This document shows positions 7,029-12,522 of a DNA stretch of 12,522 nt, in pieces. The first letter of the stretch is position 1. Each line of letters opens with the position of its first letter. The stretch comes from Candidatus Syntropharchaeum sp. (GTDB taxonomy: Archaea > Halobacteriota > Syntropharchaeia > Alkanophagales > Methanospirareceae), in the NCBI GenBank assembly GCA_016782355.1, contig JADHYP010000019.1, positions 1-12,522 of the forward strand. The letters are read 5' to 3'. A model generated the notes under the pieces. That model searched no databases. It had not been told where the DNA came from and saw only the letters and a program-made list of their open reading frames with translations. Both the position numbers and the translations under genes were made by a program.

Positions 7029-7155
7029 GGGCATAGCGGCCATAGCGGCGGGGAAACTCCCGGACTCATTCCGAACCCGGCAGATAAGCCCGCCAGCGTT
7101 CCTTATTGTACTGAGTTGCGCGAGCACTTGGGAACTAAGGATCGCTGCTATGTCC
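7029..7155 (+). rRNA. rrf: 5S ribosomal RNA, stand-alone gene
   Basis: The RNA of the large ribosomal subunit's central protuberance, about 127 nt. The conserved 5S core is plain: CTCCCGGACTCATTCCGAAC, then CCCGG and ATAAGCCCGCCAGCG. The second half (ACTGAGTTGCGCGAGCACTT, flanked by CCTTA and TAAGGA) forms the helix IV/V arm. The ends pair: 7029-7040 (GGGCATAGCGGC) with 7144-7155 (GCTGCTATGTCC), giving 12 pairs including two G-U, which is helix I and fixes the boundaries. A TATA box lies about 28 bases upstream and a T-rich stretch follows at once (ATTTTTCTTTT). No 16S, 23S or tRNA gene is near, so this copy is unlinked from an rRNA operon. An ORF crossing it is not a protein gene. Confidence 0.95.
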
Positions 7156-7166
7156 ATTTTTCTTTT
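7156..7166 (+). terminator. T-rich stretch after the 5S rRNA gene
   Basis: ATTTTTCTTTT follows the 3' end of helix I directly. Runs of T on the non-template strand are enough for termination by archaeal RNA polymerase, so this probably ends 5S transcription. Confidence 0.55.
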
Positions 7167-7185
7167 GGAAAACCTGAGTGAGAAA

Positions 7186-7476
7186 ATGGTGTTCGTTTCT
7201 TCTTTAGATTTGAAGGAGTTCAGGGGCATAAAGGAATTAAAGGAGCCTCTGGAGTTTGCAAAGTTCAATGTTCTCATTGGAAGAAACAACAGTGGTATAG
7301 ATGTACTCTTGAAGATTCTTGATACAGAGCTCGAAGGCAAGGATTGTAGCCTCATTTTGCTCCAAAAGACCGCAGATGATATATTACTACACAAGAGACT
7401 CACGCTCGAGGAACTTGAGGATTTCGTGATTTCTAACCAGGACCCGAGACTTTTGCCGGATTTGCTAAAACTATGA
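7186..7476 (+). pseudogene. Remnant of a P-loop (AAA/RecF-SMC-like) ATPase with internal deletion
   Basis: From the ATG at 7186, preceded by GAGTGA, the frame gives 96 residues. The first 40 (SSLDLKEFRGIKELKEPLEF, then FNVLIGRNNSG) are the start of archaeal AAA ATPases of the overcoming-lysogenization/RecF-like type, which normally continue GKS. Here the Walker A lysine is gone (GRNNSGID), and the sequence jumps to a segment unlike an ATPase core, ending DPRLLPDLLKL. The simplest reading is a large in-frame deletion joining the N-terminus to a C-terminal piece of the same or a neighbouring gene. ATP binding would be lost. A family ATPase is several hundred residues long. It lies 30 bases after the 5S gene and ends 50 bases before recQ. 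A short expressed protein cannot be excluded. Confidence 0.6.
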
Positions 7477-7493
7477 AATAAGAAATGAAAATG

Positions 7494-7503
7494 TTTTATA
7501 TTT
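7494..7503 (+). promoter_or_regulatory. TATA box of recQ, suggesting a leaderless mRNA
   Basis: TTTTATATTT is centred about 28 bases before the recQ ATG at 7527, so transcription would begin at or within a few bases of the start codon. No ribosome-binding site precedes that ATG (AAAAAGCACG). Both facts fit a leaderless transcript. Confidence 0.55.
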
Positions 7504-7526
7504 GACATAAGCAATTAAAAAGCACG

Positions 7527-9902
7527 ATGAACTCAAAAGACCCACTGGCAATTTTAACCACCGTGTTCAATCACCGCTCTTTTCGCTCACGACAAGAAGG
7601 AATAATTGAGAACGTGTTAGCCGGGAAGAACACGCTTGCCATTCTACCCACGGGTGCCGGAAAATCTATCTGTTTCCAGATACCTGCATTGATATTTGAC
7701 GGTCTGACAGTTGTTATAAGCCCGTTAATCGCATTGATGAAAGACCAGGTGGACAATCTAAAGAAGAAAGGTGTTTTTGACGTGGCGTATATCAATTCCA
7801 TGCTCGAGCAAAGCACAAAAGAGCGCATCTACGAGCAATTAAAGGAATCGAAATTGAAGATGCTGTATGTCGCTCCTGAAACGTTCGTAGATAACAAATT
7901 GATGAGTATATTAAAGTCGTGTAATATCAGCTTAATAGCGATTGACGAGGTGCATTGCATTTCTATCTGGGGTCATAACTTCAGACCCGACTATTTACGA
8001 CTGAAGCGGGTGATAAAGGTATTACACAATCCCGCTCCACCTGTGCTTGGATTGACAGCCACAGCCACTAACACAGTCGAAGAGGACATGCAAAAACAAT
8101 TGGGTATAAAATGTGACGTGTTCAAAGCAAGTTTTGACAGGCAGAACCTGTTATTTTCCGTGCTCAACCTGGAAAGCGCCCGCAGGAAAGAAGAAATACT
8201 CAAAACGCTGTTTAAACGGCTCAAAGGCTCTGCCATCGTTTACGTCAATTTCACGAGAACCGCAGAGGAAGTGGCTAATTATTTAGCTGCGGAAGGGTTG
8301 AGCGCATCGTATTATCACGGTCAAATAAGGGATAAGGAAGAAAGAAGAAGGATACAAAATGATTTTATAAGCGGGAGAACGAGAATCGTGGTTGCTACAA
8401 ATGCCTTTGGGATGGGCATTGACAAAGAGGACATAAGGGCAATAATCCATTACAATCTGCCGAAATCCATTGAGAGCTATTATCAGGAGGTGGGTCGTGC
8501 GGGAAGGGATGGAAAGCCCGCGTATTGCTTCTTGCTTTATTCTAAAGTGGATGAACTCAAGCTGCGAAAATTGGTTCAATATAATACGCCTTCTCGGAAG
8601 CAAATAAAAGCGGTGCTTGATTTGTTGACACGAGAGGAGGGGAAATTAATTTACGTGAATGTGAAGCGGATAGCAAACGATTTGAAGCTGGATGAAGTTC
8701 CCATTAGATTGATTTTGCATCATCTCGAGAGGATGGGAGCGATAAAAACGTATTTCCGGATTTACAGGCATGCAGCGGTGAGAATGCAGAATGCAGACGC
8801 CGAATCGCGAAAATACCAGCAGGAGGCGGAAGAGATAATCGGGAATGCGTATTTCAAGGAGAATTTGGGTAGATGGCTGGATTTGGAGAAGCTAAGCAGT
8901 TCCGTTCAAATATCAGTTCCGAGGATAAACAACGTGTTGCGGGAGTTGAAAACCGAAGGAAGGATAGAACTTAGAGAGAGGGATTTTTGCACGCCTGTCA
9001 AAGTCAATCCCGGTATAAAAGACGTTGACACGATTGAGCTGCTTGAAATCTTTTTCCAATTGGAAGAGAGCAGCATGAAAAAGATAGACAATGCGGTGGA
9101 GTATGTGGAGAGCGAGGAGTGCAAGAGGAAGTTCATCCTGAATTATTTCGGTGAGGATTATAGCGGGGAGTGCAATGCGTGCAGTGTTTGCAATCCGTTA
9201 TTGCGTTACATAGGAGAGGATGTTGAAGAGGGCGAAAGGGAATTGAGCAAACAAGATATACCGGTCCGCGATGAGGGCGGGAAAGAGCAATCGGCTGAAA
9301 GTGCCAACACGGCTTTTATTATTCTTGGACTGGTAAAAAATCAGGATTTTCATGCCGGCAGGACATTACTGGCAGACATATTGATTGGCTCAAAGTCAAA
9401 GAAGATGGAAGGAATCAGGCAAAATCCAAAAATAGCAAGTTATTATGGCATTTTAAAAGAATTCACAGGCGGTGAAGTGATTGGTATTATTGACCAGTTA
9501 ATAGCGAAAGGATATTTGATAAAAAAGCAAGGCAGTTCGAATTTCCCAAGACCTTTATTATATCTTACGGAGTTGGCCGAGAAGGCGTTGGAAGAGCGGA
9601 TAGCCATAGATTTGCGGTTGCCCGTGAAAAATGCGATTAGTGAACCCGGGAATTCGCACGTGCTTACGGAGTTGAAGAAGTGGCGAAAAAATATCGCGGC
9701 TGCGAAGAATATCCCGGCTTATTGCGTTTTTCACGATAGCACGTTAATCGGGATAGCAAATCAATTGCCGAAGACAAGGGAGGAGTTAGAAGGGATTAAG
9801 GGGATTGGTAAAAGGAAGATTGAATCGTATGGCGGGGAGATATTGCGGATAGTGAATGGGAAGGATGAAGTATTTTTCGTTGATGACTCACAAGTTAGAT
9901 AG
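7527..9902 (+). CDS. recQ: RecQ-family ATP-dependent DNA helicase
   Basis: This 791-residue 3'-5' DNA helicase acts in recombination and fork repair. Helicase motifs in order: motif 0 FRSRQ at about 19-23, Walker A PTGAGKS at 41-47 and SPLIALMKDQ at 65-74. Then come motif II DEVH at 140-143, GLTATAT at 175-181, VVATNAFGMGIDK at about 288-300 and motif VI QEVGRAGRDG at 320-329. A zinc site uses C532, C549, C552 and C555. A winged helix (RQC) lies at about 590-695 and an HRDC domain at about 705-780, with KTREELEGIKGIGKRKIE typical of that fold. Motif II is DEVH rather than the usual DEAH, and the aromatic-rich loop reads SIWGHNFRPDY instead of SQWGHDFRP(D/E)Y. The full bacterial-type RecQ-RQC-HRDC layout is uncommon in archaea, which points to acquisition. 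It has its own TATA box and no partner gene. Confidence 0.96.
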   Translation: MNSKDPLAILTTVFNHRSFRSRQEGIIENVLAGKNTLAILPTGAGKSICFQIPALIFDGLTVVISPLIALMKDQVDNLKKKGVFDVAYINSMLEQSTKERIYEQLKESKLKMLYVAPETFVDNKLMSILKSCNISLIAIDEVHCISIWGHNFRPDYLRLKRVIKVLHNPAPPVLGLTATATNTVEEDMQKQLGIKCDVFKASFDRQNLLFSVLNLESARRKEEILKTLFKRLKGSAIVYVNFTRTAEEVANYLAAEGLSASYYHGQIRDKEERRRIQNDFISGRTRIVVATNAFGMGIDKEDIRAIIHYNLPKSIESYYQEVGRAGRDGKPAYCFLLYSKVDELKLRKLVQYNTPSRKQIKAVLDLLTREEGKLIYVNVKRIANDLKLDEVPIRLILHHLERMGAIKTYFRIYRHAAVRMQNADAESRKYQQEAEEIIGNAYFKENLGRWLDLEKLSSSVQISVPRINNVLRELKTEGRIELRERDFCTPVKVNPGIKDVDTIELLEIFFQLEESSMKKIDNAVEYVESEECKRKFILNYFGEDYSGECNACSVCNPLLRYIGEDVEEGERELSKQDIPVRDEGGKEQSAESANTAFIILGLVKNQDFHAGRTLLADILIGSKSKKMEGIRQNPKIASYYGILKEFTGGEVIGIIDQLIAKGYLIKKQGSSNFPRPLLYLTELAEKALEERIAIDLRLPVKNAISEPGNSHVLTELKKWRKNIAAAKNIPAYCVFHDSTLIGIANQLPKTREELEGIKGIGKRKIESYGGEILRIVNGKDEVFFVDDSQVR

Positions 9903-10026
9903 CAATTGTTATTGGGTTAATTGCATTTATAGGTGGTGCTTTGTGCCGCTTGTAAATTTTGTATTATTTAAGCGAATTGCTTGTTTCGCAAATTGCAAGC
10001 TCCGTATTCGGCTTCTTATTCGTCAT

Positions 10027-10338
10027 GTGTACACTGCTCGGTACTTGGGACAAAAGGATTTGATTGTAATATTGAAGGAATTAGAAGAGAACACTAGGAA
10101 AATAAGAGCATCATCGAGGAACCACCACTATTCCCTACCACTGAATTTTGATTTGAGCGCTGCGGAGAAGTCAAGTGAGATAATGGCAAAGCTTTTGAGT
10201 CCGGGAAAAGCTGTTAATGCTCTTGATATTCTTATAGCAGGAATCGCTATTGCAAATGGTGCGGAGAAAATCGCAACGAGTGATGGAGACTTCATGGAAA
10301 TATCCAAGGTTGCCGAGTTGGAAGTTCAGGTTTACTGA
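10027..10338 (+). pseudogene. PIN-domain (VapC-type) toxin remnant lacking its N-terminus
   Basis: The last 60 residues are a clear PIN-domain C-terminus: AAEKSSEIMAKL, then NALDILIAGIAIANGAEKIATSDGDF and a terminal strand. These hold the later acidic metal ligands (Asp of LDILIAG, Asp pair of SDGDF). The usual N-terminal start (xxLDTSxxI with the first catalytic Asp) and the central glutamate-bearing helix are missing. Upstream lies only a short ELEENTRKIRASS piece that matches the end of the first helical region, so an internal deletion is likely. The frame stays open back to an ATG inside the recQ end, but that stretch has no PIN look. The coordinates begin at an in-frame GTG chosen for convenience. 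No antitoxin gene accompanies it. It is probably a dead VapC ribonuclease. Confidence 0.7.
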
Positions 10339-10353
10339 TTGAGGAATAAAATG

Positions 10354-10400
10354 ACGAGTCTCTCCTTTTCCATTATCTCCGCGTTCTCGGCGGTAAACAA
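10354..10400 (-). repeat. Dispersed repeat, second copy of the GTTTACCGCCGAG family
   Basis: On the minus strand this reads TTTGTTTACCGCCGAGAACG, then CGGAGA and a purine-rich tail to GGAGAGACTCG, closely matching 3501-3554 on the plus strand. The copy is shorter by one CGCGGAGA unit. It lies between the PIN remnant and the lectin-like gene, which converge on it. Confidence 0.75.
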
Positions 10401-10412
10401 AATACCATAATT

Positions 10413-11046
10413 CTATTTTGAAGCGATTACAACGTTGTCAAAATAGAGTTCTCGTGCGAGATAATTGCTATGACTGCTCATTTGCAGATAAGGGTAAGCG
10501 GATGAGAATTCTAACCCATGTGATGGTGAAATATAAATCTCCTTTTCATTTTCTATAATTTTTAAACTTTTATTATCCGGAATAATCGTAATCCGTTGAT
10601 AGGCAATGTGCCTGCCACTCTTTTGCTCAGGCCAACCCTCTGTGTATATATAGATACTTTACTTTTCCTTCGATCTTAGTGGCAATAACACACCGGGCAT
10701 TGCGTCCCGGAGGAACACCTACATACTCAAATTTCAGCCAGTCTTTCTCCTCCTTTGGGTTGCCGTTGGTTACCGTAGGACAGAGGTACAGCGATGCAGT
10801 TAGATAACATCCGTTGCTCTGGTTGTTCCAGTCAAGGTCGAAAGAGATTTCTTTTTCATCACTGAAATTTATTTTCTCTACGCTCCGGACTCCGTGGAAC
10901 TTCACAGTATCATCGCGAGTGCCAATTGTATTCGCACGCAGTCTCAATCGAAAATCAACATTTTCCGTAGGGTCAGCATCGTATACGTCTATTATGCTTT
11001 CCTTAAAATCGCCTTCGCGTGTGATTTGCCATAATTTTTTATTCAT
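10413..11046 (-). pseudogene. Lectin/glucanase-like (ConA/LamG-type) protein, frameshifted in a (TA)4 tract
   Basis: From ATG 11046 the frame runs 139 residues to a TGA at 10627. Skipping four bases in the TATATATA tract at 10645-10652 joins it to a second open stretch ending at a TAG at 10413-10415. Together they give a 209-residue protein. The partial copy at 11916-12214 has only (TA)2 at the same place and reads straight through (KVKYLYTEGWPEQ), which shows what the intact sequence should be. The reconstructed protein is rich in beta strands, with LKIIENEKEIY and a terminal SNYLARELYFDNVVI. That pattern recalls concanavalin-like lectin/glucanase domains, though the family is not certain. 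No signal peptide is seen. It is divergent from the winged-helix/RelE pair. It may be a recent pseudogene, a sequencing error, or a gene switched by TA-repeat slippage. Confidence 0.65.
10645..10652. repeat. (TA)4 microsatellite at the frameshift point
   Basis: TATATATA in copy 1 corresponds to TATA at 12142-12145 in copy 2. The extra four bases shift the reading frame. Loss of two TA units, or gain of one, would restore it. Confidence 0.8.
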
Positions 11047-11095
11047 ATCAGTTACTTCTTTGTGAGAAACTGTAAGCCTTTCAAAATATCATAAG

Positions 11096-11107
11096 TTATA
11101 TATTATT
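11096..11107 (+). promoter_or_regulatory. TATA-like box before the winged-helix/RelE pair
   Basis: TTATATATTATT is centred about 29 bases before the ATG at 11130. This is archaeal promoter spacing for a very short or absent leader. A ribosome-binding GAGGGT also precedes the ATG, so the real transcription start may lie a little further upstream. Confidence 0.45.
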
Positions 11108-11129
11108 AACAACAAAGAGGGTATCGAAA

Positions 11130-11417
11130 ATGGCAATAGATAAAGCGAGCGAAATACTATATTACCCGCGTTTAGATACTGTGCTAACAGTTGAAGAGTT
11201 CATTAAAGAGCATAGTGGGGAATATAAGAAAAGAGCTTTATGGGAGCATTTGCCAGAGAAGATAATGTACCAGACTTTTTGTACAATATTCAATTATCTT
11301 TTGGCATCTGGTAAAATAGCCCTGGACTCGGAACATAAGGTTGCATGGATTTGGAACCCTAATTTAGTAAAGAGGTATCTATACAGGGAAGATCTTGTTA
11401 TAAGGAAGGAGCAATAA
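11130..11417 (+). CDS. Winged-helix-like protein, probable antitoxin of the RelE-like toxin
   Basis: A 95-residue protein with a start supported by GAGGGT eight bases upstream. Residues about 20-75 (LTVEEFIKEH, KKRALWEHLPEKI, then TIFNYLLASGKIALDSEHKVAWIWNP) look like a winged helix. The helices end in YLLASGKIAL followed by a two-strand wing ending in a Trp-rich strand. Short charged tails follow. It precedes a RelE/ParE-like toxin gene by 16 nt in the same orientation, the order usual for antitoxin then toxin. By analogy it would bind DNA at its own promoter and neutralise the toxin. It does not look like RelB, Phd, MazE or ribbon-helix-helix antitoxins. I recognise no named family. The antitoxin role is inferred from position, the fold from sequence pattern. 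Confidence 0.7.
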   Translation: MAIDKASEILYYPRLDTVLTVEEFIKEHSGEYKKRALWEHLPEKIMYQTFCTIFNYLLASGKIALDSEHKVAWIWNPNLVKRYLYREDLVIRKEQ

Positions 11418-11433
11418 CGTAAAAGGTGCTGTA

Positions 11434-11763
11434 ATGAAATGCAGAGTTGTATTCGCTGATGAAAAACTAAAAGAAGCTTTTGAAAAATTGACGGATTCCA
11501 CCACGGAAGATAGAAATCTATACAAATGGTTAAATCGTGCCTTTGATGACATCTCGGAGAATGCATTTTGCGGCATTCAGATACCAAAGCGATTAATTCC
11601 AAAAGTGTATATCGAAAAATACGGTATAGACAATCTTTGGAAATACAATCTTCCAAATGCATGGAGATTATTATATTCTGTTGCTCGTGATGAAATTATA
11701 ATTATATCAATCATATTAGAATGGTTATCTCATAAAGAATATGAAAAAAAGTTTAAGTATTAA
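11434..11763 (+). CDS. RelE/ParE-like toxin
   Basis: This 109-residue protein begins with KCRVVFADEKLKEAF, typical of the first strand and helix of RelE-fold toxins. It ends with the family's usual C-terminal strands and tail: NAWRLLYSVARDEIIIISIILEWLSHKEYEKKFKY. The central part (IPKRLIPKVYIEKYGIDNLWKYNL) matches the strand carrying basic residues in RelE-type ribonucleases. The arginine of WRLLYSV and the late His/Tyr (SHKEY) are candidate active-site residues. The start has GGTG eight bases upstream. It follows the winged-helix gene by 16 nt. Most RelE toxins cut mRNA on the ribosome, whereas ParE relatives act on gyrase. The sequence does not settle which applies. The TAA stop is the first three bases of an inverted-repeat element, so the original C-terminus may have differed. 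Confidence 0.85.
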   Translation: MKCRVVFADEKLKEAFEKLTDSTTEDRNLYKWLNRAFDDISENAFCGIQIPKRLIPKVYIEKYGIDNLWKYNLPNAWRLLYSVARDEIIIISIILEWLSHKEYEKKFKY

Positions 11764-11923
11764 CTTGACTTTGTCACATTTCATTTACCGCAGAGAACGC
11801 TGAATTAGAGGTTTAGTTTATTAGCGGTTCAGCGCGTTAGCTAAACCTCCAAACCTCTAAACCCCTAAATATATCCTCTGCGCTCTCCATGAACTCTGCG
11901 GTTAATCTGACAATGTCAAGTTA
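11761..11923. mobile_element. 163-bp nested inverted-repeat (MITE-like) element
   Basis: The ends are perfect 9-bp inverted repeats, TAACTTGAC at 11761-11769 and GTCAAGTTA at 11915-11923. The similarity continues inward (TTTGTCA against TGACAAT). Inside are ACCGCAGAG (11787-11795) with CTCTGCGGT (11894-11902), then TTAGAGGTTT (11806-11815) with AAACCTCTAA (11851-11860). GAGGTTTAG can alternatively pair with CTAAACCTC at 11841-11849. It encodes nothing. Both ends supply stop codons: TAA to the RelE-like gene and TGA to the lectin-like copy on the other strand. The middle arms belong to the dispersed GCGGAGA repeat family of the window. No target duplication is evident, so transposition is inferred from structure only. 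Confidence 0.6.
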
Positions 11924-12214
11924 CAACATTATCAAAATAGAGTTCGCGTGCGGGATAATTGCTATGACTGCTCATCTGTAGATAAAAGTATGCAGAGATG
12001 AACGCTAACCCATGCGATTGCGAGCTATAAATCTCCCTTTCATTTTCTATAATTTTTAGACTTTTATTATCCGGAATAATCTTAATCCGTTGATAGGCAA
12101 TGTGCCTGCCAGTTCGTTGCTGCTCAGGCCAGCCCTCAGTGTATAGATACTTTACTTTTCCATTAATCTTAGTGGCAATAACGCAACGGGCATTGCGCCC
12201 CGGAGGAACACCTA
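11916..12214 (-). pseudogene. Second, 5'-truncated copy of the lectin-like gene
   Basis: This stretch repeats 10429-10727 with high identity and in the same orientation. It encodes the C-terminal half (GVPPGRNARCVIATKI, then KVKYLYTEGWPEQ and SNYPARELYFDNVV). The reading frame is intact across the TA tract where copy 1 is shifted. Similarity to copy 1 stops abruptly at about 12214, so the N-terminal half and start codon are missing. At the other end the last residues differ (VVT-stop against VVIASK-stop), because the TGA lies in the end of the inverted-repeat element. It is therefore a truncated duplicate, not expected to make a working protein. Confidence 0.8.
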
Positions 12215-12227
12215 AATAGAGTGCTAA

Positions 12228-12338
12228 GATTCGTTATTTTGTAAGGTGGAGCATCTAAAAGCAGCAGATGGAAAGACAATCTCTTCTACGAGGATAAAAA
12301 CGGGCGAGATAGATGAACACGGGTCTTTATTACAATGA
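12228..12338 (+). pseudogene. coaD: C-terminal remnant of archaeal phosphopantetheine adenylyltransferase
   Basis: The plus strand reads KVEHLKAADGKTISSTRIKT, then GEIDEHGSLLQ, to a TGA at 12336-12338. The ISSTRI...GEID segment is the C-terminal signature of phosphopantetheine adenylyltransferase (CoaD, archaeal type), the fourth enzyme of coenzyme A synthesis. There it binds the ATP phosphates. Upstream there is a stop at 12225-12227 and no further CoaD sequence, so only about 35 residues remain. The break lies within about 15 bases of where the lectin-like copy 2 is cut off, which points to one recombination event that removed the 5' part of coaD. A functional coaD would have to exist elsewhere. 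The match is by motif only. Confidence 0.6.
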
Positions 12339-12380
12339 AAAATGAAAATTGGTTGTCTGTGATGAGCATTGTTGAAAGCT

Positions 12381-12437
12381 TTGGGATTTGGTGATTGGGA
12401 TTTACTTGGGATTTGGTAGTATTTGGTTTTGGGATTT
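12381..12437. repeat. Four TTGGGATTT repeats
   Basis: TTGGGATTT occurs at 12381-12389, 12395-12403, 12406-12414 and 12429-12437, with spacers of 5, 2 and 14 bases. Such short GGGATTT clusters occur between genes in many genomes. This one lies between the convergent coaD remnant and the peptidase gene. Confidence 0.7.
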
Positions 12438-12438
12438 C

Positions 12439-12522
12439 TCATATCACAAGCTTCTTCTCAAACCTCGTCAGGTTCTCACAGCCGTTCTTCAGCACGAGCA
12501 CCATATCCTCCAGTCTGACGCC
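12439..12522 (-). CDS. M24-family metallopeptidase (Xaa-Pro aminopeptidase/dipeptidase-like), C-terminal end only
   Basis: Only the last 27 residues are in the window, on the minus strand, ending at a TGA at 12441-12439. They read GVRLEDMVLVLKNGCENLTRFEK and a short tail. GVRLEDMVLV followed by NGCENLT is the conserved end of the pita-bread (M24) fold, where the glutamate of the R-x-E-D stretch is one of the metal ligands. Most likely this is a Xaa-Pro peptidase. Methionine aminopeptidase or creatinase relatives are possible. The gene converges with the coaD remnant. Confidence 0.75.
   Translation of the reverse strand, partial: GVRLEDMVLVLKNGCENLTRFEKKLVI

Noticed and set aside
7027..7476. 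A single 149-residue ATPase-like protein
   Set aside because: Its first 43 codons coincide with the 5S rRNA gene. Only the part from 7186 resembles an ATPase.
6999..7514. Minus-strand 171-residue ORF
   Set aside because: Ser/Phe/Leu-rich shadow of the 5S gene and the ATPase remnant on the other strand.
9856..10338. An intact 160-residue PIN-domain protein
   Set aside because: The start lies inside the end of recQ in another frame, and the first half shows none of the PIN N-terminal motifs. Treated as a remnant.
12381..12437. CRISPR array
   Set aside because: The repeats are nine bases long with spacers of 2 to 14 bases. There are no cas genes and the spacing is irregular.
12224..12442. Minus-strand 72-residue ORF
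   Set aside because: It reads through the TTGGGATTT repeats and antisense to the coaD remnant. No coding signal of its own.

Overview
The window reads as part of an archaeal, most likely euryarchaeal, chromosome. The evidence is an archaeal-type Elp3, a PAC2-family proteasome-chaperone homologue, a WtpABC tungstate/molybdate ABC importer, a 5S rRNA of archaeal type, archaeal TATA boxes and the tail of an archaeal-type CoaD. The many dispersed palindromic repeats, the gene remnants and the acquired RecQ would fit an uncultured methane- or alkane-cycling euryarchaeote (ANME-like). That placement is inference only.

Region 1 (1-7020, all minus strand). Transcription order is wtpA, wtpB, a small MNT-type nucleotidyltransferase, wtpC, a PAC2-family protein, elp3, a 53-residue ORF, then a SAM-dependent methyltransferase that runs off the left edge. 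The wtp genes encode the binding protein, permease and ATPase of an oxyanion importer, with the nucleotidyltransferase inserted between permease and ATPase. PAC2 and elp3 are 17 nt apart and probably co-transcribed. Two dispersed repeats lie here: one supplies the last codons and stop of elp3, the other lies between wtpC and the PAC2 gene.

Region 2 (6950-7526). A compact divergent promoter region serves wtpA to the left and a stand-alone 5S rRNA gene (about 7029-7155) to the right. The 5S gene is easily missed because an ORF runs through it. Just downstream is a remnant of a P-loop ATPase whose Walker A has lost its lysine. It is followed by a TATA box placed so that recQ is probably leaderless.

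Region 3 (7527-9902). A full-length RecQ helicase with helicase core, zinc site, RQC winged helix and HRDC domain.

Region 4 (9903-12522) is an accessory, rearranged zone. It holds a PIN-domain (VapC-like) remnant, a lectin-like gene frameshifted in a (TA)4 tract, and a probable toxin-antitoxin pair (winged-helix protein plus RelE/ParE-like toxin). Next come a 163-bp nested inverted-repeat element and a second, 5'-truncated copy of the lectin-like gene. The zone ends with the truncated 3' end of coaD (plus strand) and the C-terminal end of an M24-family peptidase (minus strand). The two lectin-like copies form roughly 300-bp direct repeats flanking the toxin-antitoxin pair. The inverted-repeat element supplies the stop codons of both genes converging on it.

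No stretch longer than about 300 bases is without a gene or gene remnant. I saw no CRISPR array and no tRNA.
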